Numbered from the stretch's first letter, positions 6,767 to 15,474 are shown. The stretch: DNA of 41,834 nt from JANXSS01 sp040385645 (GCA_040385645.1 JAZKGZ010000019.1:1-41834), one strand, 5' to 3'. Notes: a model not told the origin generated them from the letters alone. Numbers and translations: made by a program.

Positions 6767-8134
6767 TTAAACCAGTGTTTTAAATTGTTCGTCGTAAATC
6801 CTTGCGATGCCGGGCGCACATACAAGGGCATTCTTGCACTGCCTGCCTACAACATCGCTCACCAGCCGCGCCATTTCTGCACTGGCACTTTGCTTTTCCA
6901 ATATTTCCAACACCCCTGGCAACGCGTTCAAACAAGCCTTTGCAAGCCGCGCCAACTCATTGGCCACCAAACGCGGTGCCAGCCTGTTCTCGAACGCCAA
7001 CTGCGCCCAGTTGTATTCCTGTATTTTTAGTGGATCGAAGTTGTCGCCAATCGCCATCGCAAGCGAGTCTTCGATTCCTGCAGGCGCAAAAGCAAGACCA
7101 CACACCAAATCGTATGCGGGTGTAAGCCTTAGCCCATCCGCGCCACAGAAAAAGCTGACGTTCTTTGCATGGGCATCGGTGTTACCGATGAGGACTTGAA
7201 AAATTACCCACCGTAGAAATTCCAGTTGCGCAGCCGCTGTGACAGGCACTTTTGACGTGTCTTGAAGAAGCGTGAAAAATCGCTGTAGCGAAGCGCCGTC
7301 GCGAATGTCTTTGACATCTCTGCCGTCGCCATAAGGCCGTTCATATTTGAAATCAACAGACAGGCCTAGCGTCTGGCAGCCATCGATGCAATGTCGCCGC
7401 TCGACTTCTACTTCCCCCGTTGCGCTCGGCACCACCTTTCTATCGAAACGTTCGATCACGAGCACTGGTTCGGGCACATGTTTTAAATATGCTGACGCGA
7501 CTGGAAGGCCGATGCTGCGAGCTAGCGTCATGCACATCAGCTCGTTGGTGGTCATTCCAGTCAGCGTTTTCGATACAGGTTCCGGCTTCAATATCAACGT
7601 AGAAGCCAATGCTTCGTCCTCGACTAAAAACCATTGATTCTTGTGTTCGAATACAGCCAATTTATCTTGGTAGCCAGCGATCGAGAGCCGGATCTTGCCA
7701 TCCCATATGCTGAAAGGTAGCTCGGGGCGTCGGCGTATGCGTTCAGACAGCTCTTCGCCCAGTAGCAATCTTGGCTGCGCTCTGGTTGTATGTGGCCGTT
7801 CGCCTTCCAGAGTAATCCGTAATGCACCAGTAGTTTCTTTGCCGAGCGCTTGGAGTAGACCAAGGACATTGGCTTTGGAGATTTTGTTAGCACGCGCTGC
7901 GTCTTCCAAAGCTTGGCCCTCTGGAAGTAGGTTCTGAAAAAACTGCCGAACGGCCGCGCTGTGCTGGTCGGGCAATTCATTCCCTAGGTGTTGAAACGGT
8001 AGCGACGGCGCAAGCGGAAATCTTTCATTCCATATGAGCCATTCCTGCGCATAGTCGAATACAAAGCGCGCTGTGTGGATATCGTAGGCCAACGTGCCCA
8101 CCCGCCGTTCGTGAATCCATACTGTGAGCTTCAT
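6767..8134 (-). CDS. hipA: HipA-type kinase toxin of the second module
   Basis: This is a second HipA kinase, 455 residues and so close to the usual 440. Residues 1 to about 105 form the HipA N-terminal subdomain (WIHERRVGTL...FPLAPSLP). The core has IAGYQDKLAV, the catalytic loop GNTDAHAKN with Asp320, His322 and Asn325, and the metal-binding LTPAYDLV. Catalytic residues are intact. It overlaps hipB by four bases (ATGA), so translation is coupled. It is only distantly related to the 392-residue kinase at 4598-5776: it is longer, has a separate N-terminal domain layout and a different partner. The two modules are therefore unlikely to be a local duplication. Confidence 0.93.
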   Translation of the reverse strand: MKLTVWIHERRVGTLAYDIHTARFVFDYAQEWLIWNERFPLAPSLPFQHLGNELPDQHSAAVRQFFQNLLPEGQALEDAARANKISKANVLGLLQALGKETTGALRITLEGERPHTTRAQPRLLLGEELSERIRRRPELPFSIWDGKIRLSIAGYQDKLAVFEHKNQWFLVEDEALASTLILKPEPVSKTLTGMTTNELMCMTLARSIGLPVASAYLKHVPEPVLVIERFDRKVVPSATGEVEVERRHCIDGCQTLGLSVDFKYERPYGDGRDVKDIRDGASLQRFFTLLQDTSKVPVTAAAQLEFLRWVIFQVLIGNTDAHAKNVSFFCGADGLRLTPAYDLVCGLAFAPAGIEDSLAMAIGDNFDPLKIQEYNWAQLAFENRLAPRLVANELARLAKACLNALPGVLEILEKQSASAEMARLVSDVVGRQCKNALVCAPGIARIYDEQFKTLV

Positions 8135-8427
8135 TTGGCGTTGGCAGCCATGGCTATCTGCTGCCGAACACGCTCACGATTGATGGCAGGTATGGCTAGC
8201 AAACTTACCCCCATGGCATTTGCTACTTGTAAGATTCTTCCGATACTGACACCAGGGCTGCCAGCTTCTATATCGACGAAAGTTTGTAGCGCAACGCCTG
8301 ATAGAAGCGCAGCATCGACAATTCGAAGGTTCGCCTGTGTACGTGCCGCCTTGATTGCCTGTGCTATATCGCAAGGAGCAGAAACAAAGGGATCTGAAGC
8401 GAAACTTGTACGGGTAATGGTTTTCAT
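8131..8427 (-). CDS. hipB: HipB-type antitoxin of the second module
   Basis: The 98-residue product has a helix-turn-helix of XRE type at about residues 22-75 (AIKAARTQANLRIVDAALLSGVALQTFVDIEAG), with the ALLSGV...VDIEAG spacing of HipB-like repressors. It begins a minus-strand operon hipB-hipA-secreted protein and ends inside the hipA start codon. The AT-rich region upstream, 8428-8530, is the likely autoregulated promoter. I see no palindromic pair there as clear as that of the first module. The N-terminal 20 residues look unstructured. Confidence 0.85.
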   Translation of the reverse strand: MKTITRTSFASDPFVSAPCDIAQAIKAARTQANLRIVDAALLSGVALQTFVDIEAGSPGVSIGRILQVANAMGVSLLAIPAINRERVRQQIAMAANAK

Positions 8428-8817
8428 GACTCTTATTAAATTCTATTTACATAAAATTATATGATTGATCAAACGCCATAGCTCTAAAATTCTATTATAA
8501 AAGAAATTTACGCAAATTTTATTGTACTGCTGAGAGAAATTCCAGCTTAGTAGATTTTTAGAGTTGTCTACTGTGCAGTTCAGGTAGCTTTCTTATCTAA
8601 AAGGCGAAAACTCGTGCAGTTGTTTGTTGACTCACGCCAGTGGGTCAATGAACGGCTCTCGGAGTCTTGGATGATGGCTGACGTTCTGCTACATCGCTTA
8701 GGTAAACCGTTATGAGTTGAGGTGGTGGCGGCAATTTAAACGTCGCCGACGAAGTTCGAGCGCGCTACCCAATTGGGCGACTGCCGCAGGTGGGACCTTT
8801 GTTATAGAGTCAAACGT
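8428..8817. other. AT-rich intergenic region with possible 33-codon frame
   Basis: This 390-base gap separates the minus-strand hip operon from a plus-strand membrane protein gene. It contains an AT-rich stretch that should hold the hip promoter, a short inverted repeat AGTAGA...TCTACT at 8549-8572, and a frame from GTG 8614 to TGA 8715 encoding 33 residues with a weak AAAGG site upstream. I do not recognise that peptide, and it may be a gene fragment. Confidence 0.35.
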
Positions 8818-9303
8818 ATGAACCTAATTCTTGCCCTCTTATTTGGAAGCGGCACCGTCGGTGTTTTGCCAAACGTTTCTTTCTTGATCAGCTTGTGGCC
8901 GTTAGTGCTGGCGCTAGCTACGTCGGTATGCTTTTTTTCAAGTATTTTTTATTTATTGAAGCAACGCCTGAGAGTCAGTGCTTCCTTGTGCATTGCAAGC
9001 ATCTTGCTTGCCATAGTGTTCGTAGCGAACTCGTTACTGGTTACTCCGCCGTCATGGCAAGTCATGCTGGCTGCCTACCAAAATACACCGCCCCCTCTGC
9101 GCCTAGTTCGGCAACAGGACATCGCGAAATCATGGCTGTTTGCAGAAAACATTCTGGTGCTGGATTGGTATCTGATCTCCCGGCGCTGGGGTGTATGTCA
9201 CGAGTTGTGGCCTCAAAATGGTTGCGCACACGCTCCTGCTAAAAGAGAAGCCCAAGGCATAGCGCGAGAACTATTGACAGACGTGGCTCGCGGCCGCTCG
9301 TGA
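8818..9303 (+). CDS. Putative small membrane protein, unknown function
   Basis: From ATG 8818 the product has 161 residues. Three hydrophobic stretches at about residues 3-20, 22-45 and 55-75 predict an inner-membrane protein with its C-terminal half outside the membrane. That half has two cysteines (CHELWPQNGC). No domain is recognised. A TTG at 8773 would add 15 residues without hydrophobicity. No good ribosome site precedes either start. It is isolated, and the next gene is driven by a separate PIP-box promoter. Coding status is moderately supported by length and composition only. Confidence 0.5.
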   Translation: MNLILALLFGSGTVGVLPNVSFLISLWPLVLALATSVCFFSSIFYLLKQRLRVSASLCIASILLAIVFVANSLLVTPPSWQVMLAAYQNTPPPLRLVRQQDIAKSWLFAENILVLDWYLISRRWGVCHELWPQNGCAHAPAKREAQGIARELLTDVARGRS

Positions 9304-9461
9304 TTGCCGTCGATAACCGAGCAGATGGCTCGACTACGTTCGATTTTTTATGACTGGATGTAGGGCGAGCAATTCGCCGTACAAGTGGGTGACTCGAAAC
9401 ACTACTTAAAGCACCGACCAAGTCCGAACGCTCGTGCCGGCCTTCGGATTTATGCAATGTC

Positions 9462-9486
9462 TTCGCCTAACGACCTGCCACTTCGC
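9462..9486 (+). promoter_or_regulatory. Perfect PIP box (TTCGC-N15-TTCGC)
   Basis: TTCGC at 9462-9466 and TTCGC at 9482-9486 are separated by exactly 15 bases. This is the plant-inducible-promoter consensus bound by HrpX, and it also fits the hrp_II box TTCG-N16-TTCG bound by HrpB in Ralstonia. It lies 87 bases upstream of the first NEL effector start, in the correct orientation. A possible -10-like TACTCT lies at 9523-9528, a few bases further away than usual. Confidence 0.75.
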
Positions 9487-9573
9487 CAATATTAGATGAA
9501 GGAAAGATTTTTGTAATAAAGATACTCTTTACGAAAAAACCTTCACTCGATTCATGCTATTTAAAGCCACGCT

Positions 9574-11670
9574 ATGCCAATTACCCCCAATTTACTCGGC
9601 GTAAATATTAACAACCCGTCTTCCGAAGCAACCGTTTCAGCACCATCAACGCCTCGCCACGCCGTTGCGCACATGGTGTCGTCGCAAAGTTCGCCGATCC
9701 GCCAGCGCCTGTCTACGCCATTGCAGGGATTACAGGGATTGCCGCGAGTAGGCAGCAGTCGTCCCTCGCACAACGAAAGTTTTGTACAACAAAACATGGT
9801 CGGGCATATAGCCGGTGCATCGTCTCCGACACTGCCAGAACCAATATCAGAACTCGCTTTCCACACGGCGTTGGCAGCATGGGTCGATTCCAGTAGCACC
9901 AGCGAACGCCTGGGCCGACAAACTGCCGCTGAGCGCATCGTTCTGACACGCCAGAACAACAGCCAGGAACTGGATTTACATGGGCTACATCTGACGTCGC
10001 TGCCAAACTGCATGCTCAACCTAACCTCAGTCCAGACATTGCATCTTAGTGACAACATGCTGGGATCGTTGCCTGCGCTGCCGCCATCCGTGCGGAATCT
10101 GGACGTCGGCAACAACCGACTGACGCACCATACTGCTTTCCCGCCGACCTTGAACTTGCTGCATGTTGAAGGCAATCATATCCCTCATTATCTGCCGTTA
10201 CGGGATGCAACGCGATTGGCAATCCAGCGCCATGCGCACCATGCAGCCTCGATCTCAACAGATGGAGAAACTTCGGTTGCGAGATTCAATCGGGTGGTCG
10301 CTTCCGCACGGCGGCCGGCGAACCAGATGCCGCTATCGCCTGCCGAGTGCGCGGCTGCGTTGGATCTGGTAGCGCATGCGCTTGCTGGAATGGAGGAAGC
10401 ACAATCGCAAGCGGACATCGGTCGTGACCGTCGCAACGGTTTGGATCATCAAAACTATAGTCCGGCACGTCGCAATCTGAACAATCATCCTGAGTTTTGG
10501 GTGGCCGAGACGGACACAACAGCGGCTCTGCCCTTCACCACCCACGACGCGATGTTCAATCTTTCTGAGCCGCACTCCTACCTGCTGCCGAATTCGTCGA
10601 CCGGCTCGTCGATCGACCCAACATTTAGCGATCTTTCCAACGGTGTCTCTAACTCACCCGGCGCTATAGCCAATATGACGCAATATGGGGTCGTGCAGGT
10701 GGAGACGATTCAACAGGCTTTCAAGGCGATAAAATGGTGGGAGCCTGAAGCGCTTGCGTCGGAGCCTGATGTCGATGAAAAGTGGGCGAGCATCGCGCGC
10801 GAGCCCAATGCGTTGGAGTTTGCCGGTGTTTTATCCAATTTGGAGTCGACCGAAGCTTACCGCAACCCGGTAACGCGCCCCAGATTGGAAGCGCAGATCG
10901 ACGAATTGATGACCGAGGTATTCAGATCGCCAGAATTCAGAACGTCGTGTTTTTCCGCTGCATTGACCGGTTCGGACTCATGCCACGACCGGATCGCTTT
11001 GGCATTCACCGACATGTCTTTCGCGCTGATTAATTACAAAGCCGATAAAGGTGAGTATTCATTGCCGACGTTACTGAAAATGGGACGCGGGTTATTCCGG
11101 TCAAGAGCGCTCGATAAGATTGCGTTGGAAAATATTGAAAATCAGCGGCTGCTCGATCAGCAGGCCGCTGCGGCTGGCGAGGTCGATGCGCCTGCCGAAG
11201 TATCGGACCCTACCGGAGTTGAAGAATTCCCCGAGGATGAGGACGAGGGAATCGACGAGGTCGAAGTACGTCTCGCTTATCAATCCAGACTTGCCGAGAA
11301 ACTGGATTTACCGGCAGTGGCGCACGACATGCGATATTTTGAATCGGCACACGTTTCGTCGGAAGAGTTGGACGATGCAGAAAGGTCGATTCGAGAGCAA
11401 GAGCATGGCGGTGCAGACCTCAGATTTCTCACGGATTGGAAGCCATGGCAAACTGCCATGCAAAAGCGCTATCCGGAGGTGTTCGAAGCGCTGAAAGTAA
11501 AAACCGAACAGGATCGTGAGTGGCTGGTGTTTCAACCCGAAGCAATGACTAGCGGCCAATACATGGCAGCCTGTGCGGTACAACAAACACAGGAAGCTGC
11601 CGCATTCACCAAACTAATGATCGAGCAAACCAAACTCAGCATGGTCGATTTGAGCCGCGCTGAAGCTTGA
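9574..11670 (+). CDS. LRR-NEL family E3 ubiquitin ligase, putative type III effector
   Basis: IpaH/SspH/NEL effectors are injected into eukaryotic cells and attach ubiquitin to host proteins. This 698-residue protein starts with a Ser/Thr/Pro-rich, acid-poor stretch of about 75 residues typical of type III secretion signals. Short leucine-rich repeats follow at about residues 131-212, including LPALPPSVRNLDVGNNRL. The NEL domain spans about 386-690 and carries the catalytic CxD motif as Cys470-His-Asp472 in SDSCHDRIAL, then MGRGLF, RLAYQSRLAEKL and LTDWKPW blocks matching the family. An acidic insert at about 540-565 is absent from the next gene. Ralstonia RipAW and RipAR are comparable NEL effectors. 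A PIP box upstream supports Hrp-regulated expression. The host target is unknown. Confidence 0.9.
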   Translation: MPITPNLLGVNINNPSSEATVSAPSTPRHAVAHMVSSQSSPIRQRLSTPLQGLQGLPRVGSSRPSHNESFVQQNMVGHIAGASSPTLPEPISELAFHTALAAWVDSSSTSERLGRQTAAERIVLTRQNNSQELDLHGLHLTSLPNCMLNLTSVQTLHLSDNMLGSLPALPPSVRNLDVGNNRLTHHTAFPPTLNLLHVEGNHIPHYLPLRDATRLAIQRHAHHAASISTDGETSVARFNRVVASARRPANQMPLSPAECAAALDLVAHALAGMEEAQSQADIGRDRRNGLDHQNYSPARRNLNNHPEFWVAETDTTAALPFTTHDAMFNLSEPHSYLLPNSSTGSSIDPTFSDLSNGVSNSPGAIANMTQYGVVQVETIQQAFKAIKWWEPEALASEPDVDEKWASIAREPNALEFAGVLSNLESTEAYRNPVTRPRLEAQIDELMTEVFRSPEFRTSCFSAALTGSDSCHDRIALAFTDMSFALINYKADKGEYSLPTLLKMGRGLFRSRALDKIALENIENQRLLDQQAAAAGEVDAPAEVSDPTGVEEFPEDEDEGIDEVEVRLAYQSRLAEKLDLPAVAHDMRYFESAHVSSEELDDAERSIREQEHGGADLRFLTDWKPWQTAMQKRYPEVFEALKVKTEQDREWLVFQPEAMTSGQYMAACAVQQTQEAAAFTKLMIEQTKLSMVDLSRAEA

Positions 11671-11697
11671 AAGGCTACATTCATCTGGAGTATTTTT

Positions 11698-13317
11698 GTG
11701 CGAAGCATGCGTAATATTTGGCGATCGGTGCGCCATTCCTCGTCGAGTCCTGTCGAGGACGCCGGTGCAAGCCAGCCTGAAGTAATTACCTACTCGGTGC
11801 GCAACCCAATTCCTACTTATCCTCCAGGCCGCCTACGACCGGTTAGCGTATCGCGCCGTTTGCAGGCCGACACGTTTTCGCAGGCGAATATGGAGGATGC
11901 CGCTGCTGCTGCTGCGGCCTTGATCCGCGCCGGGAGCGAGGCATTGTCGAATACAGTGTTGACCTGGTCGATCGAGCCGCCGGAAGGGGAACGAGCCAAT
12001 CGCAGCGAAGCGGCGAACCGCATTCGCCAAACTCATTTGACCAATGCAACGACGCTGGATCTGCATGGATTAGGGTTAAGCAGTCTGCCGGATTGTCTGG
12101 ATATGCTGACTTCAGTAAATAAATTATTACTCGGTGCGAACCAGTTATCGTCTTTGCCATCGTTGCCGTCATCGTTGCGCCTGCTCGATTTGCGCTACAA
12201 CCGATTTGTCAGTGCCAGCACGATACCGGCGAGCCTGCAGTTGCTGAGTATCGATGGTGACGGTACGCATCTGCCCGGCCTGTTGCCGGAACACCGCCAG
12301 GCCATCGCACGGTTGCAACATGGGCCGGCGGAGGAACAAGTTGCGGCAACACCGATGACGCTGCCACCGCCGGCATCGCCCCAGATGTCTTTGATAACGC
12401 AAAAGCGGGCCACCTTCACAAGCCATATTCCGACGATCGTTTTACGTTTTCGCAAGTGGGAGCCTGCGGCGTTCCGCGGTAATCCTGCGGTCGAAACCAA
12501 ATGGATCAAGGTCGCACAGCATCGAGGTGCAGCGGTCTTTGCCGAATTTTTGGAAAACCTGTTTTACACCGGAGAATATCGAGACGCTCGTACCAGACCT
12601 GCCATGGAAAAGAGAGTGATCGACTTGATGCACGAGTTGTACAAGTCGTCTAAGCTTCGCAAAACCTGCTTTGCGATCGCCACGGAAGCATCGGAGTCTT
12701 GCGAGGATCGAGTCGCGCTCGCGCTCAACGACATGTCGTTGGCACTGGTCGATCGTCTGGCGGAAAAAGGGCGTTATACCGAAGCCGACCTGCTCGATAT
12801 GGGTCGTGGCCTGTTTCGCTTGCACATACTCGATGGCCTGGCTGCAAAACACGTCGTCGAACAGGAAAAGCGCTACGCTGCCAATCCGATTCTTGAAAAC
12901 AAAGTCGATCCGATCGAAGTTAGGCTCGCATTTCATACGATGCTGGCAGAGCAACTCAGCCTGCCGGGTGTAGCGCGTGAGATGAAATACCTTTACGACT
13001 CAAAGCTCGAACCGGCTGATCTGGATGAGGCAGTACACCGCATCACGCTATTGGAAAACACCGGAGCGCACGTAAAGCATTTGGTCACGTGGAGCCCTTG
13101 GGTGAAGGTATTGCAACAGCATTACCCACACGATTTTGCGGATTTCGAGAAACGGGTGGAACAGGATCGGGATTGGCTGGTATTTCAACCCGCCGCGATG
13201 AATACTGCGCAGTACATTGCTGCCGGCGAAGACCAAAAGGCGGACGATACAGCCGACAGAGTCCGGTTTATGGTCAAACTGACTTGGCAACATCTCAGTA
13301 AAGAAAGCGCTAAGTGA
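11698..13317 (+). CDS. Second LRR-NEL E3 ubiquitin ligase effector
   Basis: This 539-residue paralogue of the preceding gene lies 27 bases downstream. A GTG start at 11698 with GGAG seven bases upstream is preferred over the ATG at 11707. The N-terminus is Ser/Pro-rich. Leucine-rich repeats cover about residues 118-195 (TTLDLHGLGLSSLP...SLPSLPSSLRLLDLRYNRF). The NEL domain covers about 248-535, with catalytic Cys335 and Asp337 in the canonical CEDRVAL motif. Shared blocks with the first protein include MGRGLFR, EVRLAF, the Trp-rich W(S/K)PW segment and DWLVFQP. It lacks the long linker and acidic insert of its partner. The pair is probably one operon produced by tandem duplication followed by divergence, perhaps toward different host substrates. 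Confidence 0.9.
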   Translation: MRSMRNIWRSVRHSSSSPVEDAGASQPEVITYSVRNPIPTYPPGRLRPVSVSRRLQADTFSQANMEDAAAAAAALIRAGSEALSNTVLTWSIEPPEGERANRSEAANRIRQTHLTNATTLDLHGLGLSSLPDCLDMLTSVNKLLLGANQLSSLPSLPSSLRLLDLRYNRFVSASTIPASLQLLSIDGDGTHLPGLLPEHRQAIARLQHGPAEEQVAATPMTLPPPASPQMSLITQKRATFTSHIPTIVLRFRKWEPAAFRGNPAVETKWIKVAQHRGAAVFAEFLENLFYTGEYRDARTRPAMEKRVIDLMHELYKSSKLRKTCFAIATEASESCEDRVALALNDMSLALVDRLAEKGRYTEADLLDMGRGLFRLHILDGLAAKHVVEQEKRYAANPILENKVDPIEVRLAFHTMLAEQLSLPGVAREMKYLYDSKLEPADLDEAVHRITLLENTGAHVKHLVTWSPWVKVLQQHYPHDFADFEKRVEQDRDWLVFQPAAMNTAQYIAAGEDQKADDTADRVRFMVKLTWQHLSKESAK

Positions 13318-13370
13318 AGAAAGCGCTGGAAAAGCATACGGATGGCGATTCGATTTCTAAAATTTAATTT

Positions 13371-13601
13371 TTAGGGGTCGATCGCCGCAGCACAGGCATC
13401 GGTTGGCAGTGCCGCAGCATGACCGACGATCGGCACCATTTTAATCACTGCCGACGAGATGCGGCATGGCGCTGCCAGAACGCCGCAGCCGCCGGTCGAT
13501 ATAGCGAGCAGAGCGATCATGCAGAACGTGGCGGCACTTCTTCCGCGCGAGCGGCATCGCCGTGAGGGCAGATTCGCAGAGGTGCTCGAAATAGGTTTCA
13601 T
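13371..13601 (-). CDS. Small predicted lipoprotein (DUF6726-like)
   Basis: The product has 76 residues. After a basic N-terminal stretch and a hydrophobic core (FCMIALLAIS), the lipobox-like STGGC would give a mature lipoprotein starting at Cys39. The mature part (GVLAAPCRISSAVIKMVPIVGHAAALPTDACAAAIDP) has two conserved-looking cysteines and matches my memory of a short betaproteobacterial lipoprotein family (DUF6726). It starts 13 bases after the proQ-like stop, so it is probably cotranscribed with it. The long basic N-terminus is unusual, and a start at Met28 would leave a signal peptide without charge. Confidence 0.65.
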   Translation of the reverse strand: MKPISSTSANLPSRRCRSRGRSAATFCMIALLAISTGGCGVLAAPCRISSAVIKMVPIVGHAAALPTDACAAAIDP

Positions 13602-13614
13602 AGGTGCTCCCGAT

Positions 13615-14082
13615 TTATCGGCCTGCCTTGACCGAAAATTTTGCCGCCAGCTGGTTGAGTTTTTCTGCGCGGGCTTCGGCTTCCGCTTCGATCTTGCGCT
13701 GTGCTTCGTCTGCTTTACGCTGCGCCTCTTCGGCGATGCGAGCGGCGTTGCGCTGCTCGCGCTCTTTTTTAAACCGCTCTTTCAGCATCTCGGCGGCGCG
13801 GGTACGGTGCTCCTGGCTGACATCACCCGCCGGGTTGCCGGCCAGATCGAAGCGCACTGTGGCCGTTGCCGTGGCCTTTAGATAGCGCGAGGAATTGGTA
13901 TGCATGTTCAAGGCGACTCTCAGCGTCTTGCGGCTGATCTCCGGCATTTCCGCCAGCAGCAACTTGTCGATACCGATCGCCAGAGGCATGCATTGGCCGA
14001 AGGCCGGAAAGCGCTGTCTGAGGGTGCTCAGCAAGGTACGCGCCAGGACCGACACATTGGGAACTTCGGTTTCAGGAGTCAT
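13615..14082 (-). CDS. ProQ/FinO-domain RNA-binding protein
   Basis: ProQ/FinO proteins bind structured RNAs and act as small-RNA chaperones. The 155-residue product has the core at about residues 10-95, with FPAFGQCMPLAIGI, a RKTLRVALNMHTNSSRYLKA block and an FDLAGNP loop, followed by a charged Ala/Glu/Lys/Arg-rich helix to residue 145. ATG 14082 is preferred to an in-frame TTG at 14088. A small lipoprotein gene follows on the same strand. The family assignment is firm, but the RNA partners are unknown. Confidence 0.88.
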   Translation of the reverse strand: MTPETEVPNVSVLARTLLSTLRQRFPAFGQCMPLAIGIDKLLLAEMPEISRKTLRVALNMHTNSSRYLKATATATVRFDLAGNPAGDVSQEHRTRAAEMLKERFKKEREQRNAARIAEEAQRKADEAQRKIEAEAEARAEKLNQLAAKFSVKAGR

Positions 14083-14211
14083 CGTCAAATGCGCGTGAAA
14101 AATTCAAGACTGGCAGATTACCACTTCTTCCCTTTGGCCATGGTGAAAATGCCAAGCAAAGCAGGGCCGCTGTCGTTATCATGACGCCTGATTCGATTTT
14201 AGGAGTAAGGC

Positions 14212-14796
14212 ATGAAACCATCCGCCCGTTTCGCCCGTATAGCCGCGCTTTGCAGCATGCTCGTTGCAGCCGCAGGTTGCGGAGGCGATGGCAACAATAC
14301 CAGCGTGAGCATCAGTGGCAACATTACCGGACTTACCGAGGGTGGCTTGGTTCTGTCTAACGGCATCAGCAATGTCGCCCTCGGTGCGAATGCAACCGCG
14401 TTCACGTTTCCCAGCCGCGTGTTGATCGGTTCGCCTTATTCGATTCGCCCGTCGGTATTGCCAGCCAACCTGCTGTGCACCGTTACCAATGGTAGTGGCG
14501 TAGCTGGCACCGATTCGATCGACCAGGTACAAGTGTCGTGCGTACCCCGCCATACGCTCGGTGGCACCATCACCGGTCTGAACACGGCCGGGCTGATCCT
14601 GGCAAACGGCAGCGATACCGTGGAACTGCCCGCAGGTGCACAAAGTTATGTGTTTGCAGTCAAAGTCGGCGAAGGCTTCTCATACGGTGTAACCGTGCTA
14701 CAGCAACCGACACCGCAACGCTGTGACATCGTTGCGAATGGCAGTGGCTTGATGGGTGTTGCCGATATCAATAACGTGCAGGTCGCCTGCCAATAA
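14212..14796 (+). CDS. Repeat lipoprotein, two beta-type repeats
   Basis: The 194-residue product has a lipoprotein signal ending in AAAGC (Cys23) followed by GGDGNN, so it is probably anchored in a membrane facing the periplasm or surface. The mature part holds two repeats of about 85 residues. Each starts with a G-x-ITGL...GL-L-NG motif, continues with a V...G.-Y/F..-V-QP segment and ends with a Cys near VQV(S/A)C. Each repeat has two Cys, likely forming a disulfide. I know the repeat pattern from many proteobacterial surface proteins but cannot assign a function. AGGAG lies just upstream of the ATG. A paralogue follows 42 bases downstream. Confidence 0.75.
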   Translation: MKPSARFARIAALCSMLVAAAGCGGDGNNTSVSISGNITGLTEGGLVLSNGISNVALGANATAFTFPSRVLIGSPYSIRPSVLPANLLCTVTNGSGVAGTDSIDQVQVSCVPRHTLGGTITGLNTAGLILANGSDTVELPAGAQSYVFAVKVGEGFSYGVTVLQQPTPQRCDIVANGSGLMGVADINNVQVACQ

Positions 14797-14838
14797 TCAT
14801 CGATTGTTAAGCTTCAACCGTCATTTTTGGAGAAACCA

Positions 14839-15441
14839 ATGTTTTTTGCTTCAATTTCTACGCCGAAGGCCGTGCGCACCTTGGGCGTGGTGCTGGGATC
14901 GCTACTGTCGCTGTCGGCTTGCGGCGGGTATACCGCTGTCGATGTGGGCGGCACTATTACCGGCCTCACGGGCACCGGCCTGCAGCTCGCCAATGGCGGC
15001 AGCGTGATTTCGCCCGACCCATCGGCAGTGACGTTCGTATTTCCAAATCAAGTTGAAATTCGTGCGCCCTATTCGATAAGCGTCGTGGCACAGCCGGCAC
15101 GCCAGAATTGCAGCGTCGTCAACGGATCGGGCACGGCCGGTGCAGCACCGGTAACGGTGGTCAATGTAGTGTGTGTGCCGAACGCTTACGCGCTCGGTGG
15201 CAGGGTAACCGGGCTGACCGGATCGAACCTGATTTTAACCAACGGTAGCGATCGGTTGACGGTCCCAGGAGGCGACGCGAGTGACAACGCCAGCTTTACG
15301 TTTCCTACACCGGTGGCCGACGGTACGGCATATGGCGTAGCGATTCTGACGCAACCATCGAATCAGGTTTGTAACGTTTCCAACGGCACCGCCTTGATGG
15401 GTTCGGCACCGGTGGACACGGTTCTGGTTATTTGTCGCTGA
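14839..15441 (+). CDS. Paralogous repeat lipoprotein
   Basis: The 200-residue product from ATG 14839 (GGAG upstream) has a signal peptide with the lipobox LSAC, then the same two-repeat architecture as the gene before it: GGTITGLTGTGLQLANGG, then GGRVTGLTGSNLILTNGS, each ending in a Cys-containing V-NVVC or VLVIC strand. The two genes arose by tandem duplication and are probably cotranscribed. A TTG at 14827 is an alternative but lies at the ribosome site. Function is unknown; a surface or periplasmic binding role is a guess. Confidence 0.75.
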   Translation: MFFASISTPKAVRTLGVVLGSLLSLSACGGYTAVDVGGTITGLTGTGLQLANGGSVISPDPSAVTFVFPNQVEIRAPYSISVVAQPARQNCSVVNGSGTAGAAPVTVVNVVCVPNAYALGGRVTGLTGSNLILTNGSDRLTVPGGDASDNASFTFPTPVADGTAYGVAILTQPSNQVCNVSNGTALMGSAPVDTVLVICR

Positions 15442-15474
15442 AAATTCTTGTTAGATATTTGCTGCTAACGATAT

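Noticed and set aside
8438..8496. Repeated AAATTCTATT upstream of the second hipB
   Set aside because: It is a low-complexity AT repeat without palindromic structure, too weak to call an operator.
9373..9397. Second PIP-like motif TTCGC-N15-CTCGA
   Set aside because: The right half matches only three of five bases.
13357..13374. CTAAAA/TTTTAG hairpin after the second effector
   Set aside because: A six-pair A/T-only stem is too weak to call a terminator.
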